A model generated the notes under the pieces. That model saw nothing but the letters and a program-made list of their open reading frames with translations, ran no database searches and had not been told where the DNA came from. A stretch of 64,000 nucleotides of DNA, taken from assembly GCF_017742235.1 (NCBI RefSeq), contig NZ_JAGHKQ010000006.1:124001-188000 (forward strand), read 5' to 3'. The position numbers and the translations under genes are program-made. Source of the DNA: Bacillus sp. 165. GTDB lineage: Bacteria > Bacillota > Bacilli > Bacillales > Bacillaceae_G. This document shows positions 27,205-36,083 of this stretch, in pieces. Numbering within the stretch: position 1 is the stretch's first letter; every line of letters starts with the position of its first letter.

Positions 27205-29052
27205 TTATTGACCCATTTCAGCGTATTTCTTTTTCTTCGCAGCTCTTTCACGTTCATTTTTGTCAAGCAGCTTTTTACGCAAGCGAATGGATTCCGGTGT
27301 TACTTCACAATACTCATCTTCATTCAAGTACTCTAACGATTCCTCCAGTGTCATAATACGAGGCTTTTTCATCGTTGTAGTTTGATCTTTATTAGCAGAG
27401 CGAATGTTTGTTGCATGTTTTACCTTAACAATATTAACTGTCAAATCGTTCTCGCGTGTATGCTCTCCCACGATCATTCCTTCATATACTTCCGTTGCTG
27501 GCTCAACAAAGATAATCCCACGATCTTCTACACCCATAATTCCATATTGGGATGCTTTTCCTGTTTCCATTGAAACAAGTACCCCTTGACGGCGACCACC
27601 GACTTGTCCCGGCTGCATCGGCTGATAACTGTCAAAGGAATGGTTTAAAATACCATAACCTCGTGTCAGCGTTAAGAACTCTGTTGTATAACCGATTAAT
27701 CCACGTGCAGGAACCATAAAGATCAAGCGTACTTGACCAGTACCGCTGTTGATCATATCAATCATTTCACCTTTTCGTGCTCCCATTGATTCCATAATGG
27801 AACCTGTATGTTCTTCTGGAACATCGATTTGTACACGTTCCACTGGTTCACATCTTACACCGTCAATCTCTCTAATAATAACCTCAGGCTTAGACACTTG
27901 CAGTTCATAGCCTTCACGACGCATATTTTCAATCAAGATGGATAAATGCAGTTCTCCGCGTCCCGATACAATCCACGCATCAGGAGACTCTGTATTCTCT
28001 ACACGCAAGCTTACATCCGTTTGCAATTGTTGACGAAGACGTTCTTCAATTTTACGAGATGTTACATACTTGCCTTCGCGTCCCGCAAATGGACTGTTGT
28101 TCACAAGAAACGTCATTTGCAGAGTAGGCTCATCAATGCGAAGTACCGGAAGTGCATCTTGATGTTCAACAGGACATACAGTTTCCCCCACGTTGATGTC
28201 TTCCATACCTGATACAGCTATTAGATCCCCAGCTTTTGCTTCTTGAATTTCTACTCTCTTCAGTCCAATAAAGCCAAACATTTTTGTTACTCGGAATTGC
28301 TTAACAGAGCCATCTAATTTCATAAGGGCAACCTGCTGACCCACTTGCATCGTTCCGCGGAATACACGGCCAATACCAATACGACCTACATAATCATTAT
28401 AGTCTAGCAATGCTATTTGAAATTGAAGCGGCTCATCACTGTTATCAATCGGAGAAGGGATTTGTTCTACAATTGTATCAAATAAGCACTTCATGTTCTC
28501 TTCTTGACTTTCCACATTCGGTTCTAAACTTGCTGTACCGTTAATTCCTGATGCATAAACAACCGGGAATTCCAACTGTTCTTCATTTGCACCAAGTTCA
28601 ATGAATAGGTCCAGCACTTCATCCACTACTTCTTCTGGTCTTGCAAAATCGCGATCAATTTTGTTTACAACAACAATCGGTGTTAAATTTTGCTCCAATG
28701 CTTTCTTCAATACAAATCGTGTTTGCGGCATACATCCTTCATATGCATCGACAACAAGTAGAACACCATCAACCATTCGCATGATGCGTTCTACTTCTCC
28801 CCCGAAGTCAGCATGTCCTGGAGTATCTAATATGTTAATACGAATTCCATCGTAGTTAATGGCAGTGTTTTTCGCTAAAATTGTAATTCCGCGCTCTCTT
28901 TCTAAATCATTGGAATCCATTGCGCGTTCCTCTACATGTTCATTTGAACGAAATGTCCCGGCTTGACGAAGTAATTGGTCAACCAGTGTCGTTTTTCCGT
29001 GGTCAACGTGCGCGATAATCGCTATGTTGCGGATATCTTCTCGTTTTTTCAA
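27205..29052 (-). CDS. typA: Translational GTPase TypA/BipA
   Basis: 615 aa from TTG at 29052 (AGGAGTGG upstream). GTPase motifs: G1 AHVDHGKTT near residue 14, the G2 Thr in RERGIT, G3 DTPGHADF and G4 NKIDRD. EF-G-like domains II, III and V follow, with the BipA-specific C-terminal domain (ending [14 protein letters not shown], basic). A ribosome-associated GTPase that helps 50S assembly and growth in the cold and under stress. Monocistronic, divergent from the ylaF-like gene. Confidence 0.96.
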   Translation of the reverse strand: MKKREDIRNIAIIAHVDHGKTTLVDQLLRQAGTFRSNEHVEERAMDSNDLERERGITILAKNTAINYDGIRINILDTPGHADFGGEVERIMRMVDGVLLVVDAYEGCMPQTRFVLKKALEQNLTPIVVVNKIDRDFARPEEVVDEVLDLFIELGANEEQLEFPVVYASGINGTASLEPNVESQEENMKCLFDTIVEQIPSPIDNSDEPLQFQIALLDYNDYVGRIGIGRVFRGTMQVGQQVALMKLDGSVKQFRVTKMFGFIGLKRVEIQEAKAGDLIAVSGMEDINVGETVCPVEHQDALPVLRIDEPTLQMTFLVNNSPFAGREGKYVTSRKIEERLRQQLQTDVSLRVENTESPDAWIVSGRGELHLSILIENMRREGYELQVSKPEVIIREIDGVRCEPVERVQIDVPEEHTGSIMESMGARKGEMIDMINSGTGQVRLIFMVPARGLIGYTTEFLTLTRGYGILNHSFDSYQPMQPGQVGGRRQGVLVSMETGKASQYGIMGVEDRGIIFVEPATEVYEGMIVGEHTRENDLTVNIVKVKHATNIRSANKDQTTTMKKPRIMTLEESLEYLNEDEYCEVTPESIRLRKKLLDKNERERAAKKKKYAEMGQ

Positions 29053-29319
29053 GTTTGTCCACTCCTATTTTGTTATACATTTTTCTACATCCTTTCCTAC
29101 TTTACCATACAAAGTCCATTTGTAAAAGTGAATGTATTTGGCAGAAGCAAGTATATATTAAAATACTTACATTTATGATTAGAGACACAGTATTATAACG
29201 CTATGATAAAAAGATGGTAAGCAAATTCTACCGAGGTTAGCTTACTCGTCGTATGAACAGAATTTTCATTGCGCTTTTGTTTCTAAGTACGGTAAAATGT
29301 TCATGTGGAGGGTCGAAAA

Positions 29320-29508
29320 ATGGAGAATATTCAGTATCGTTTTTTAGTAATTGCTATGATTGGTGTTTTATTTATGATTTTAATTGGTATTATGATTGCA
29401 GAAAAAAGTACAATCGGAGTTCTCTTAGCTATAGCAGGCACACTCGCGACTATTGGATATGGATTTATGACGAAGCGAAAACTAAAAAATTCTCAAAAAA
29501 CACAATAG
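29320..29508 (+). CDS. ylaF: YlaF-like (DUF5325) small membrane protein
   Basis: 62 aa from ATG at 29320 with GGAGGGTCG 5 bases upstream; an earlier ATG at 29305 sits on the ribosome site. Two helices, FLVIAMIGVLFMILIGIMIAE and GVLLAIAGTLATIGYGFMT, then a short basic tail. Size and position beside typA match ylaF of B. subtilis. Function unknown. Confidence 0.82.
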   Translation: MENIQYRFLVIAMIGVLFMILIGIMIAEKSTIGVLLAIAGTLATIGYGFMTKRKLKNSQKTQ

Positions 29509-29563
29509 TCTTAAATAAGCTGCTGTCACAAAATAGCACTATTTCATACCGTATTTCAAAAAC

Positions 29564-29592
29564 AAAAATCACTCATAAACTGAGTGATTTTT
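29564..29592. terminator. Bidirectional terminator, ylaF / inositol monophosphatase
   Basis: Stem AAAAATCACTCA / TGAGTGATTTTT with loop TAAAC. Confidence 0.85.
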
Positions 29593-30387
29593 TTATGAAA
29601 CATAATGCTTCAAAATTTCTTCATACACATGAGGCCGTGCTACAAGCACACTGCTTTTTTCTATTATATTCAACATTTTCCCTTCAAATGTGCTTGCAAT
29701 CCCCCCCACTTCTTCCACAATCACTGCTCCGCCACCAAAGTCCCAAGGAGATAACCTCGGACTCACATAAGCATCCACTCGACCAGTCGCAACATATACA
29801 AATTCTAATGCTGCACATCCATAAGAACGTGTTCCCCTTGCACACTTTACAAGCTCAGCCATTTTGACGTGGTTTAAATAGGAGTTTGGAGTCAGCCAGG
29901 TCGCATTCACACAAACAACGCCTTTTGCAACGGTACTCGGTTGAAGAACTGGTATCTGTACCTCATTACAAAATGCCCCTTCTCCCTTTACTGCATGATA
30001 CAATTCATTATGTACAGGATCGTATACTAATCCAACCTTTCCCACTCCGTTATGATAAATACCGATAGATACCGCAAAATTGCGTTGTTGATGCACAAAA
30101 TTCATAGTACCGTCAATAGGATCAATTAGCCAGATTGTTCCTTGCGAAGAGATAAGCGTATCACCGTAACCTTCTTCACCTAAAATATAATGGTCAGGAT
30201 ATTCTGCTTGAATTTTTTTAATAAAGAATTGCTCCACTTGCCTGTCCATATGCGTTACAAGATCAGAGGCATTTGATTTTGTCTCGATGACAAGTTCCTG
30301 TGTGAAGGAGGACAGGATGAGAGCCCCTGCTTCTTTAATCCATTCTTTTGCTTTTTTTTCAATTTCGCGCCAGTTTTGTTGTACCAT
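29593..30387 (-). CDS. Inositol monophosphatase family protein (YktC type)
   Basis: 264 aa from ATG at 30387 (GGAGTG upstream). A metal-dependent phosphatase: KSNASDLVTHMDRQVE near residue 37, GEEGYGD near residue 70, the signature WLIDPIDGTMNFVH near residue 86, and SPWDFGGGAVIVEEVGG near residue 213 carry the Mg2+-binding acidic residues. Matches YktC/SuhB-like enzymes that hydrolyse inositol-1-phosphate and related sugar phosphates. Substrate not deducible. Confidence 0.9.
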   Translation of the reverse strand: MVQQNWREIEKKAKEWIKEAGALILSSFTQELVIETKSNASDLVTHMDRQVEQFFIKKIQAEYPDHYILGEEGYGDTLISSQGTIWLIDPIDGTMNFVHQQRNFAVSIGIYHNGVGKVGLVYDPVHNELYHAVKGEGAFCNEVQIPVLQPSTVAKGVVCVNATWLTPNSYLNHVKMAELVKCARGTRSYGCAALEFVYVATGRVDAYVSPRLSPWDFGGGAVIVEEVGGIASTFEGKMLNIIEKSSVLVARPHVYEEILKHYVS

Positions 30388-30433
30388 TTGCAAACACTCC
30401 GTATAAAAAATTCTATGCATTTAACGTTCACAG

Positions 30434-30460
30434 AAAAAACGAACCTCATACATAGGTTCG
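30434..30460 (-). terminator. Terminator of the 62-residue protein gene
   Basis: CGAACCT / AGGTTCG with a 7-base loop and six T on the minus strand. Confidence 0.8.
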
Positions 30461-30492
30461 CACCAAAATAGGTATTCGTTCATAACATATTA

Positions 30493-30681
30493 TTACGCTT
30501 CTAGGCGGATCATTTCAAGTCGAAGTAGTTCCAATTTCTTTTTGCTTTCATCTTTTTTGTTTTCATCATTTTCCATCATCGCATCGTACAGTGTTGCTAA
30601 TTCATAATCCAACTCTAAACGCAACACTGGAATTCTTTTTTCAGCGTCTGTTCTTTTTAGCGCGTTAATCACTTGTCTCAT
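30493..30681 (-). CDS. Small hypothetical protein
   Basis: 62 aa from ATG at 30681, set by GGGAGGAGG about 8 bases upstream. Highly charged and predicted helical (MRQVINALKRTDAEKRIPVLRLELDYELATLYDAM, then a run of Lys/Glu/Asp). Codon use matches the neighbours and it has its own ribosome site and terminator, so it is probably real. Not recognised as a named family; lies between yktC- and yktB-type genes. Confidence 0.7.
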   Translation of the reverse strand: MRQVINALKRTDAEKRIPVLRLELDYELATLYDAMMENDENKKDESKKKLELLRLEMIRLEA

Positions 30682-30869
30682 GATATTTGCCTCCTCCCAT
30701 TTTTTTATATTGCCATCGACTTTCATTTGACTAAATTTTCTGATTTTTTATATCATATTATGTGGGATAAATCCTCTATGCAACAAATTTGTATTTTTAC
30801 CTATATTTTTTTTCGAATCGGACAGGCTGTGTTAAAATAGGGTGTAAATGGCTTTTTTGGAGGATGAAA

Positions 30870-31499
30870 ATGAAATCTTTATCTTTTGAACGACAAGACT
30901 TTCAAGTGTTTGAAATTAATGGGCTGGATGAAAGGATGAATCAAATAAAAGAGCATATTCGTCCGAAACTCGAGGCACTTGGACTTTATTTCGCCCCATT
31001 TTTTACTGAAGCATTAGGTGAAGATGTTTTTCCACATGTCGCTAAACATGCGAGACGTAGTGTCAATCCCCCTAATGATACGTGGGTAGCTTTCGCAACT
31101 AATAAACGAGGATATAAAATGCTGCCGCATTTTCAAATTGGTCTATGGAACAGTCACATTTTTATCTATTTCGGTCTAATTTATGAATGCCCTCAAAAAT
31201 CAGAATACGCAAGAGCATTTTCTTTTCATTTAGATTCTATAAAACAATGCATTCCCCCCCACTTTGTTTGGTCTGTTGATCACACAAAGCCAACGGCTAA
31301 AACACAAAATACTCTTTCTGCAGAAGAACTTGACGAAATGTTCAATAGACTTGCCACAGTCAAGAAAGCTGAACTACTTTGTGGAATTCACTTACGAAAA
31401 GAAGATGCAGTTAATCTAAACGACGAGCAGTTTGTAAATCTTGTAAAGGAAACGTTTCATACATTAATTCCCCTATACAAGCTAACCGCTTCTGTTTAG
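30870..31499 (+). CDS. yktB: YktB (DUF1054, UPF0637) protein
   Basis: 209 aa from ATG at 30870 (GGAGG 6 bases upstream; the ATG two codons before it abuts the site). It contains the family segments [35 protein letters not shown] and [25 protein letters not shown]. Soluble single-domain protein of unknown function. Order yktA–yktB–yktC near speA and SR1 is as in B. subtilis. Confidence 0.9.
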   Translation: MKSLSFERQDFQVFEINGLDERMNQIKEHIRPKLEALGLYFAPFFTEALGEDVFPHVAKHARRSVNPPNDTWVAFATNKRGYKMLPHFQIGLWNSHIFIYFGLIYECPQKSEYARAFSFHLDSIKQCIPPHFVWSVDHTKPTAKTQNTLSAEELDEMFNRLATVKKAELLCGIHLRKEDAVNLNDEQFVNLVKETFHTLIPLYKLTASV

Positions 31500-31504
31500 G
31501 TAGA

Positions 31505-31534
31505 AAAAACGGACAATAATTATTGTCCGTTTTT
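31505..31534. terminator. Bidirectional terminator, yktB / yktA
   Basis: Stem AAAAACGGACAAT / ATTGTCCGTTTTT with loop AATT. Confidence 0.85.
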
Positions 31535-31582
31535 GCGTTGTCGTTCTATTATATCATATGCTGATTAGTTGTCAAAATATTT

Positions 31583-31852
31583 TTACATTTTAATAATTTT
31601 TTCAATTTCTTTTGTTTTTGCTTTTTGTACAGCACGATATAAAGAATATCCTGTAATTTCTTCAAATGCCGCATCAATCTTCTTTTCTTCCGCTTTACTT
31701 GGTACAATTTCCTTAAAACGGCGGTATGCATCCATCAATTGCAAACGGCTGATACCTTGTTCATATGCTTGTTCCACACTTTCATAAAATTTGATGACAT
31801 CAACAATTTCCTTTGTTGACCAATGATAATCAAGAGGATACTGATAATCCAT
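31583..31852 (-). CDS. yktA: YktA (UPF0223) protein
   Basis: 89 aa from ATG at 31852 (GAGG 8 bases upstream; the ATG one codon earlier is also possible). Core [33 protein letters not shown] and [18 protein letters not shown] are diagnostic of UPF0223. Small helical protein of unknown function. It begins 10 bases after the nitronate monooxygenase stop, so it is the second gene of that operon. Confidence 0.9.
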   Translation of the reverse strand: MDYQYPLDYHWSTKEIVDVIKFYESVEQAYEQGISRLQLMDAYRRFKEIVPSKAEEKKIDAAFEEITGYSLYRAVQKAKTKEIEKIIKM

Positions 31853-31862
31853 CATTATCACC

Positions 31863-32831
31863 TCACTTACTGTATCTTGTTCGAATTTCTTCTGCTTCTT
31901 TAATCATGCGCGCAAACAACTCTTGCACTGTCGGGATGTCTTTAATTCTCCCCATTACTTGTCCGGCCCATGCAAAACCTTCCATTTCGTTTCCTTCATA
32001 TATGTATTTGCGATTTGCAGTTCCGCTTATGTATTCCTTTAAGCCTTCATAGCCAACTTCTTGTTCCTCTAACGCTAATATTTTTTCTGTCCATGAATTA
32101 TGAATCACGCGTGCAGGGGCACCAATACTCCTTTTTATGACTACTGTATCATTTTCTGAACCATTTACCAATGCATCCTTATAGATTTTATGAGCATGAA
32201 TACACTCTTGCGTCGCAATAAAGCGTGTACCCATCTCAATGCCTTCCGCTCCTAAACTAAGGGCAGCCATTAAACCACGTCCGTCTCCAATCCCTCCTGA
32301 TGCGATAACAGGGATCGATACTGCATCAACTACTTGTGGAACGAGGACCATAGTACCCGTATCATTTTTCCCAAGATGTCCTCCTCCCTCTTGTCCCACA
32401 ACCATTACAGCATCCGCACCAAGCTCCTCTGCTTTTTCTGCTTGCCGTTTTGCAGCAACAAGAACAAGTTTTTTCACATTTACACCTTCTAAGCGTTGAA
32501 AAATGGGGGTTGGATTACCTCCAGTCATTGTGATAACTGGAACCTCTTGTTCCACTGCCACTTCCAGCATATGTTCAAATGCTCTGCCATGCTGCCCGAT
32601 GGCAAAATTGACACCAAACGGTTTATCTGTCAGACCTCTCAATTTAGTGATTTCACTTCGTAATTCATCTGGTGTTTGCAAGCTCATAGCTGTAATTTGC
32701 CCTAAACCTCCTGCATTACTCACTGCACTTGCCAAATCTGCGTATGCTAAATACGCCAAACCACCTTGTATAATAGGATATTTGATGCCGAGCATCTCAG
32801 TTATTCTTGTGTTCCAATTCACCTTCGTCAT
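31863..32831 (-). CDS. Nitronate monooxygenase family flavoprotein
   Basis: 322 aa, ATG at 32831 with GAGAAAGGAGAG upstream. TIM-barrel FMN enzyme: [29 protein letters not shown] at the N-terminus, [15 protein letters not shown] with the catalytic-region His near residue 150, and [31 protein letters not shown] near residue 173, which binds the FMN phosphate. Similar to NMO/2-nitropropane dioxygenase and FabK-like proteins; the GGHLG motif favours NMO. Its upstream gap holds a CcpN-type site. Confidence 0.85.
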   Translation of the reverse strand: MTKVNWNTRITEMLGIKYPIIQGGLAYLAYADLASAVSNAGGLGQITAMSLQTPDELRSEITKLRGLTDKPFGVNFAIGQHGRAFEHMLEVAVEQEVPVITMTGGNPTPIFQRLEGVNVKKLVLVAAKRQAEKAEELGADAVMVVGQEGGGHLGKNDTGTMVLVPQVVDAVSIPVIASGGIGDGRGLMAALSLGAEGIEMGTRFIATQECIHAHKIYKDALVNGSENDTVVIKRSIGAPARVIHNSWTEKILALEEQEVGYEGLKEYISGTANRKYIYEGNEMEGFAWAGQVMGRIKDIPTVQELFARMIKEAEEIRTRYSK

Positions 32832-33165
32832 CTCTCCTTTCTCCGACTATTTCGAGGTTTTTTGAGGTTATCCTTCTTAACTATAAGAAACGAAACAATT
32901 TCTTGCAATTTTTATATACTTCTTCTTCAACAGGTGATATAATTCTTTTGTTTTGTAACAATGAAAACCGCTGGAGCACATCTTGTTATATACGGATTAG
33001 CCTTAGCGCTACTTACATTTGACTGAAAGAGTATAGCATAATTTTAAAATTTTTATACTTTCTTACCTTTTTAAAGGGAATGCTCTAACAGTAGAGAGAT
33101 TTCACTGACAAACGAGAACAATACGTTCCAGTATAAAAAAACGATATATAAAGGAGTGTGTTAGA
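32832..33165. other. Divergent regulatory region, nitronate monooxygenase / speA
   Basis: 334 bases without a gene. It holds TTGACT (33019–33024) and a CcpN-type box (33030–33040) in the same arrangement as the SR1 promoter. A clear –10 for speA is hard to pick: TTTTAA or TTTAAA fit the spacing. Confidence 0.45.
33030..33040 (-). promoter_or_regulatory. CcpN-type operator upstream of speA / nitronate monooxygenase
   Basis: Read on the minus strand, TATGCTATACT fits the published CcpN consensus TRTGHYATAYW at all 11 positions. It lies 5 bases after TTGACT on the plus strand. The same bases also make an extended –10 (TGCTATACT) for leftward transcription, so an operator and a promoter reading are both possible. 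Confidence 0.5.
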
Positions 33166-34638
33166 TTGTCCCAACATGAAACACCATTGTTCACTGCATT
33201 AGTCGAACACAGCAAAAAAAATCCCGTACAGTTCCATATTCCAGGACATAAAAAAGGACAAGGAATGGATCCAGAGTTCCGGGAGTTCATTGGACACAAC
33301 GCATTATCAATTGATTTGATTAATATTGCTCCACTGGATGACCTTCATCACCCAAAAGGTATGATTCAAAAAGCTCAGCAATTAGCGGCTGAAGCATTCG
33401 GTGCGGATCATACGTTCTTTTCTGTTCAAGGAACAAGCGGAGCAATCATGACAATGGTAATGAGCGTATGCGGACCTGGGGAAAAAATTTTAGTACCGAG
33501 AAATGTTCATAAATCTGTTATGTCGGCCATTATTTTTTCAGGTGCAATGCCAATCTTCATTCATCCAGAAATAGACCCTGTACTTGGTATTTCTCATGGT
33601 ATTACCATTCCATCTGTGAAAAAAGCATTAGAAGAGCACCCAGATGCAAAAGGATTGCTTGTAATCAATCCAACATATTTCGGATTTGCTGCTGATTTAA
33701 AAAGCCTAGTTGAATTGGCGCACTCTTATGATGTACCTGTATTAGTGGACGAAGCCCATGGTGTTCATATTCACTTTCATGAGGATTTACCTCTCTCGGC
33801 TATGCAAGCTGGAGCTGATATGGCAGCGACAAGTGTGCATAAATTAGGAGGTTCATTAACACAAAGCTCTATTTTAAATGTGAAAGAAGGACGTGTATCA
33901 GTAAAGCGGGTGCAAGCAATCATCAGCATGCTCACAACAACTTCAACTTCCTATATCTTGCTCGCTTCATTAGATACAGCCCGCAAACGCCTAGCGACAG
34001 AAGGGCGCCAATTAATTAATGAAACAATTCGCTTAGCAGACAATGTACGTCAACAAGTAAACCAAATTGAGCATTTGTATTGTCCTGGAGAAGAATTATT
34101 AGGAACAGATGCCAAATTTGATTATGATCCTACCAAGCTCATCATCTCTATTAAAGAGTTAGGTATTACCGGTCATGACGCTGAGCTTTGGCTAAGAGAA
34201 AATTACAATATCGAAGTAGAAATGTCTGATCTATATAATATTCTTTGCTTAATTACTTTGGGTGACAGAGAAGAGGAAACTTCCATTCTTGTAAAAGCCC
34301 TCAAACATTTATCTGAGGAATACAGCCATAAAGCTGATAATAATGCCCACATGAACGTGCATGTGCCAGATATTCCTATCTTAGCCCTTTCACCACGCGA
34401 TGCTTTTTATTCAGAAACAGAAATCGTACCTGTAGAAAAGGCTGCTGGTCGTGTTATTGCTGAATTTGTAATGGTATACCCACCAGGCATTCCGATTTTC
34501 ACACCTGGTGAAATTATTACACAAGAGAATCTCGATTATGTAAAACAAAACCTAGAAGCAGGCCTCCCTGTGCAAGGACCAGAGGATGCTGAATTACGCA
34601 CATTGCGTGTTATTAAAGAATATAAACCTATCGCATAG
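33166..34638 (+). CDS. speA: Arginine decarboxylase (Orn/Lys/Arg decarboxylase family)
   Basis: 490 aa starting with TTG at 33166 behind AAGGAGTG. PLP-dependent fold-type I enzyme: FHIPGHKKGQG near residue 23, FSVQGTSGAIMTMV near residue 84, VDEAHGVHIHFH near residue 194 and the PLP-lysine in SVHKLGGSLTQSS near residue 226. Length and sequence match B. subtilis SpeA, which makes agmatine from arginine for polyamine synthesis. Lysine decarboxylase is the alternative within the family, but this short form with speA–SR1 synteny points to SpeA. Confidence 0.92.
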   Translation: MSQHETPLFTALVEHSKKNPVQFHIPGHKKGQGMDPEFREFIGHNALSIDLINIAPLDDLHHPKGMIQKAQQLAAEAFGADHTFFSVQGTSGAIMTMVMSVCGPGEKILVPRNVHKSVMSAIIFSGAMPIFIHPEIDPVLGISHGITIPSVKKALEEHPDAKGLLVINPTYFGFAADLKSLVELAHSYDVPVLVDEAHGVHIHFHEDLPLSAMQAGADMAATSVHKLGGSLTQSSILNVKEGRVSVKRVQAIISMLTTTSTSYILLASLDTARKRLATEGRQLINETIRLADNVRQQVNQIEHLYCPGEELLGTDAKFDYDPTKLIISIKELGITGHDAELWLRENYNIEVEMSDLYNILCLITLGDREEETSILVKALKHLSEEYSHKADNNAHMNVHVPDIPILALSPRDAFYSETEIVPVEKAAGRVIAEFVMVYPPGIPIFTPGEIITQENLDYVKQNLEAGLPVQGPEDAELRTLRVIKEYKPIA

Positions 34639-34653
34639 CGGTAGGTTTTTTTG
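34624..34653 (+). terminator. speA terminator
   Basis: Stem AAACCTATCGC / GCGGTAGGTTT (one G·T) followed by a T-run; overlaps the speA stop. Confidence 0.85.
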
Positions 34654-34654
34654 C

Positions 34655-34681
34655 ACGATTTTTTTCCTCCTTCATACCATA
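34655..34681 (+). promoter_or_regulatory. Predicted sigma K promoter of tgl
   Basis: AC at 34655–34656, 16 bases, then CATACCATA (34673–34681), which fits the sigma K –10 consensus CATAnnnTA. Late mother-cell expression is known for tgl in B. subtilis. Confidence 0.55.
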
Positions 34682-34760
34682 TAAGGAGTTTACATCCCAA
34701 AATGGCTTGCGCATCCAGCGCTGAAAAGCCTCACTTTATATGTATTGGTGTGATTAGTGT

Positions 34761-35591
34761 ATGATTATTATCGGCCGTTCAATTGTACATCCCTATTTAA
34801 CAAATGATTCCGATACTTATTTCCATACGAAAGAGCAAATATTAAGCACTATGACAAGCAATCAAGAAGTATATACTTATCAGTCTATCGATCAGCTTGC
34901 TTTTGATTTAAACGTAAGGGCAGCTTTAGTTCTTGCATGCATCGATCTGTATAACAGCGGCATACAGTTCCGAACCTTCAAATATTCATTCTGCAACGAA
35001 AAATATTGGCAGTTAACTAAGCATGGAGGATTTCAGCTTAAACCTGGGAAAAAAGCAGCACAAGCCATTCTTGATATTTTTAAAAATGGAGCAAAGTACG
35101 GCACAGAATGCGCAACAGCCATGATTGTCCTTCTGTATAGAGCGCTTTTGGATGTGTACAGTGAAGAAACCTTCAACTTGTTATTTTCGAATTTGTTGCT
35201 TTATACATGGGATTATGACAAGGATTTAAAGCTCATAACAAAAACAGAAGGGCAAATTATCCCCGGTGATTTATCATATTTCAAAAATCCACAAGTCAAT
35301 CCTGATACAATGGAATGGCAAGGAGAAAATGTAGTATATACAGGTGATGATTTGTATTACGGACATGGCGTGGGAATCAAAACAGAAAAACAAATTATTG
35401 AAAATTTAAATTTACGTCGTATTCCATTCGCTTTTTTGTCTGCTTATTTGACTAACATTATTACCCGTATCGACTATCGTCTGATGAATCAATATACTTC
35501 TCCATCCAAAATCAAAACAAAAATTGCAATTCGTCCTATTCGTGACGATGCTGTTATCGCAACTGCTGGAAATACGACTGTCGTATTTTAA
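34761..35591 (+). CDS. tgl: Spore protein-glutamine gamma-glutamyltransferase (transglutaminase)
   Basis: 276 aa, ATG at 34761. The catalytic Cys lies in [18 protein letters not shown] near residue 114, followed by [17 protein letters not shown] and [37 protein letters not shown] with the His of the partial catalytic set. Cross-links coat proteins (GerQ and others) through epsilon-(gamma-glutamyl)lysine bonds late in sporulation. There is no good ribosome site before the ATG; a 20-codon frame (34702–34764) ends across it in an ATGA overlap. Confidence 0.93.
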   Translation: MIIIGRSIVHPYLTNDSDTYFHTKEQILSTMTSNQEVYTYQSIDQLAFDLNVRAALVLACIDLYNSGIQFRTFKYSFCNEKYWQLTKHGGFQLKPGKKAAQAILDIFKNGAKYGTECATAMIVLLYRALLDVYSEETFNLLFSNLLLYTWDYDKDLKLITKTEGQIIPGDLSYFKNPQVNPDTMEWQGENVVYTGDDLYYGHGVGIKTEKQIIENLNLRRIPFAFLSAYLTNIITRIDYRLMNQYTSPSKIKTKIAIRPIRDDAVIATAGNTTVVF

Positions 35592-35607
35592 CTTACAGCA
35601 AAAACAA

Positions 35608-35629
35608 AAAGCCTGCATATGCAGGCTTT
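35608..35629. terminator. Bidirectional terminator, tgl / SR1
   Basis: AAAGCCTGC / GCAGGCTTT with loop ATAT; on the minus strand a T-rich tract follows. Confidence 0.85.
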
Positions 35630-35762
35630 ATTTATGCGCTTTCATGTTTTCTTGAGATTTAGAACCACAATTCGTACAACATTGACCATATAAAACTGTT
35701 ACTTTTTCGTCCTCGAAATGAGCAATTGTTTCATTACAAGTTTGACATACGATCGTTCCCAT
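35628..35762 (-). CDS. sr1P: SR1P, GapA-binding peptide encoded by SR1
   Basis: 44 aa from ATG at 35762 with GGGGGA 7 bases upstream. It begins MGTIVCQTCNETIAHFEDEKV and continues TVLYGQCCTNCG, with two cysteine pairs. The start and the HFEDEKVT.LYG core match the SR1P peptide of B. subtilis (39 aa), which binds glyceraldehyde-3-phosphate dehydrogenase GapA and promotes its association with RNase J1. The RNase J1 gene rnjA is also in this window. The C-terminus is a few residues longer than in B. subtilis. Confidence 0.85.
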   Translation of the reverse strand: MGTIVCQTCNETIAHFEDEKVTVLYGQCCTNCGSKSQENMKAHK

Positions 35763-35792
35763 ATTCGAATCCCCCAATTTGTTCGTTTATTT

Positions 35793-35806
35793 TGTAACCG
35801 CTTTAC
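35793..35806. promoter_or_regulatory. cre-like CcpA site in the SR1 leader
   Basis: TGTAACCGCTTTAC fits the degenerate cre TGWNANCGNTNWCA at all but the last two positions. It lies about +5 to +18 of SR1, a road-block position. Confidence 0.45.
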
Positions 35807-35817
35807 TTCCTACTACT

Positions 35818-35846
35818 ATATTAATATGCTATACTTTTTAAGTCAA
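35818..35846 (-). promoter_or_regulatory. SR1 sigma A promoter
   Basis: On the minus strand, TTGACT (35846–35841), 17 bases, TAATAT (35823–35818). The predicted start is near 35811. Confidence 0.65.
35825..35835 (+). promoter_or_regulatory. CcpN-type operator within the SR1 promoter
   Basis: TATGCTATACT matches TRTGHYATAYW at all 11 positions and lies between the –35 and –10 of SR1. It is also an extended –10 (TGCTATACT) for transcription to the right. Confidence 0.6.
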
Positions 35847-36079
35847 TACCAAATTAGTATAACATATTAAAAATTTTTTTATTTAATTATGTACCATTTG
35901 ATTTATATGTGTCATCAAATGACCCTCGTGGACAAAAAAAGTCCCTTCTATTCTATTTGGAGTACCAAAAATCACTCTCCCTCGGGCTCAGCCTTTTTAA
36001 AGCCAGAGAGATCATAAGGTTGCTTACTAATCGATTGATATATTTCCATAGAAAAAGCTGCTGTGTACAGCAGCTTTTT
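35843..36079 (+). other. Gene-free stretch with inverted repeat; possible small RNA
   Basis: No convincing coding frame. It contains CATTTGAT-N11-ATCAAATG (35895–35921), a GGAC-A7-GTCC hairpin near 35930 and a CTCTC…GAGAG structure near 35982–36014, and ends in the terminator at 36048–36083. A rightward extended –10 at 35828–35835 could start a transcript of about 240 bases. The terminator is shared with the DUF3055 gene, so it does not by itself prove an RNA. Confidence 0.35.
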
Positions 36080-36083
36080 CTAT
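36048..36083. terminator. Bidirectional terminator before the DUF3055 gene end
   Basis: 16-bp stem ATAGAAAAAGCTGCTG / CAGCAGCTTTTTCTAT with loop TGTA. Confidence 0.85.

Larger units (their letters stand above)
35600..35811 (-). ncRNA. SR1 dual-function small RNA
   Basis: A sigma A promoter, a short coding region (SR1P) and a strong terminator delimit a transcript of about 210 bases, close to the length known for B. subtilis SR1. In B. subtilis SR1 base-pairs with ahrC mRNA and encodes SR1P, which binds GapA. Position just beyond speA agrees, with tgl lying between them here. The leader carries a cre-like site and the promoter contains a CcpN-type box, the two regulators reported for SR1. Confidence 0.8.

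Noticed and set aside
29253-29867. Plus-strand frame of about 200 codons overlapping ylaF and the inositol monophosphatase gene
   Set aside because: It has no ribosome site, biased composition, and covers a clear gene on each strand; the two smaller genes explain the DNA.
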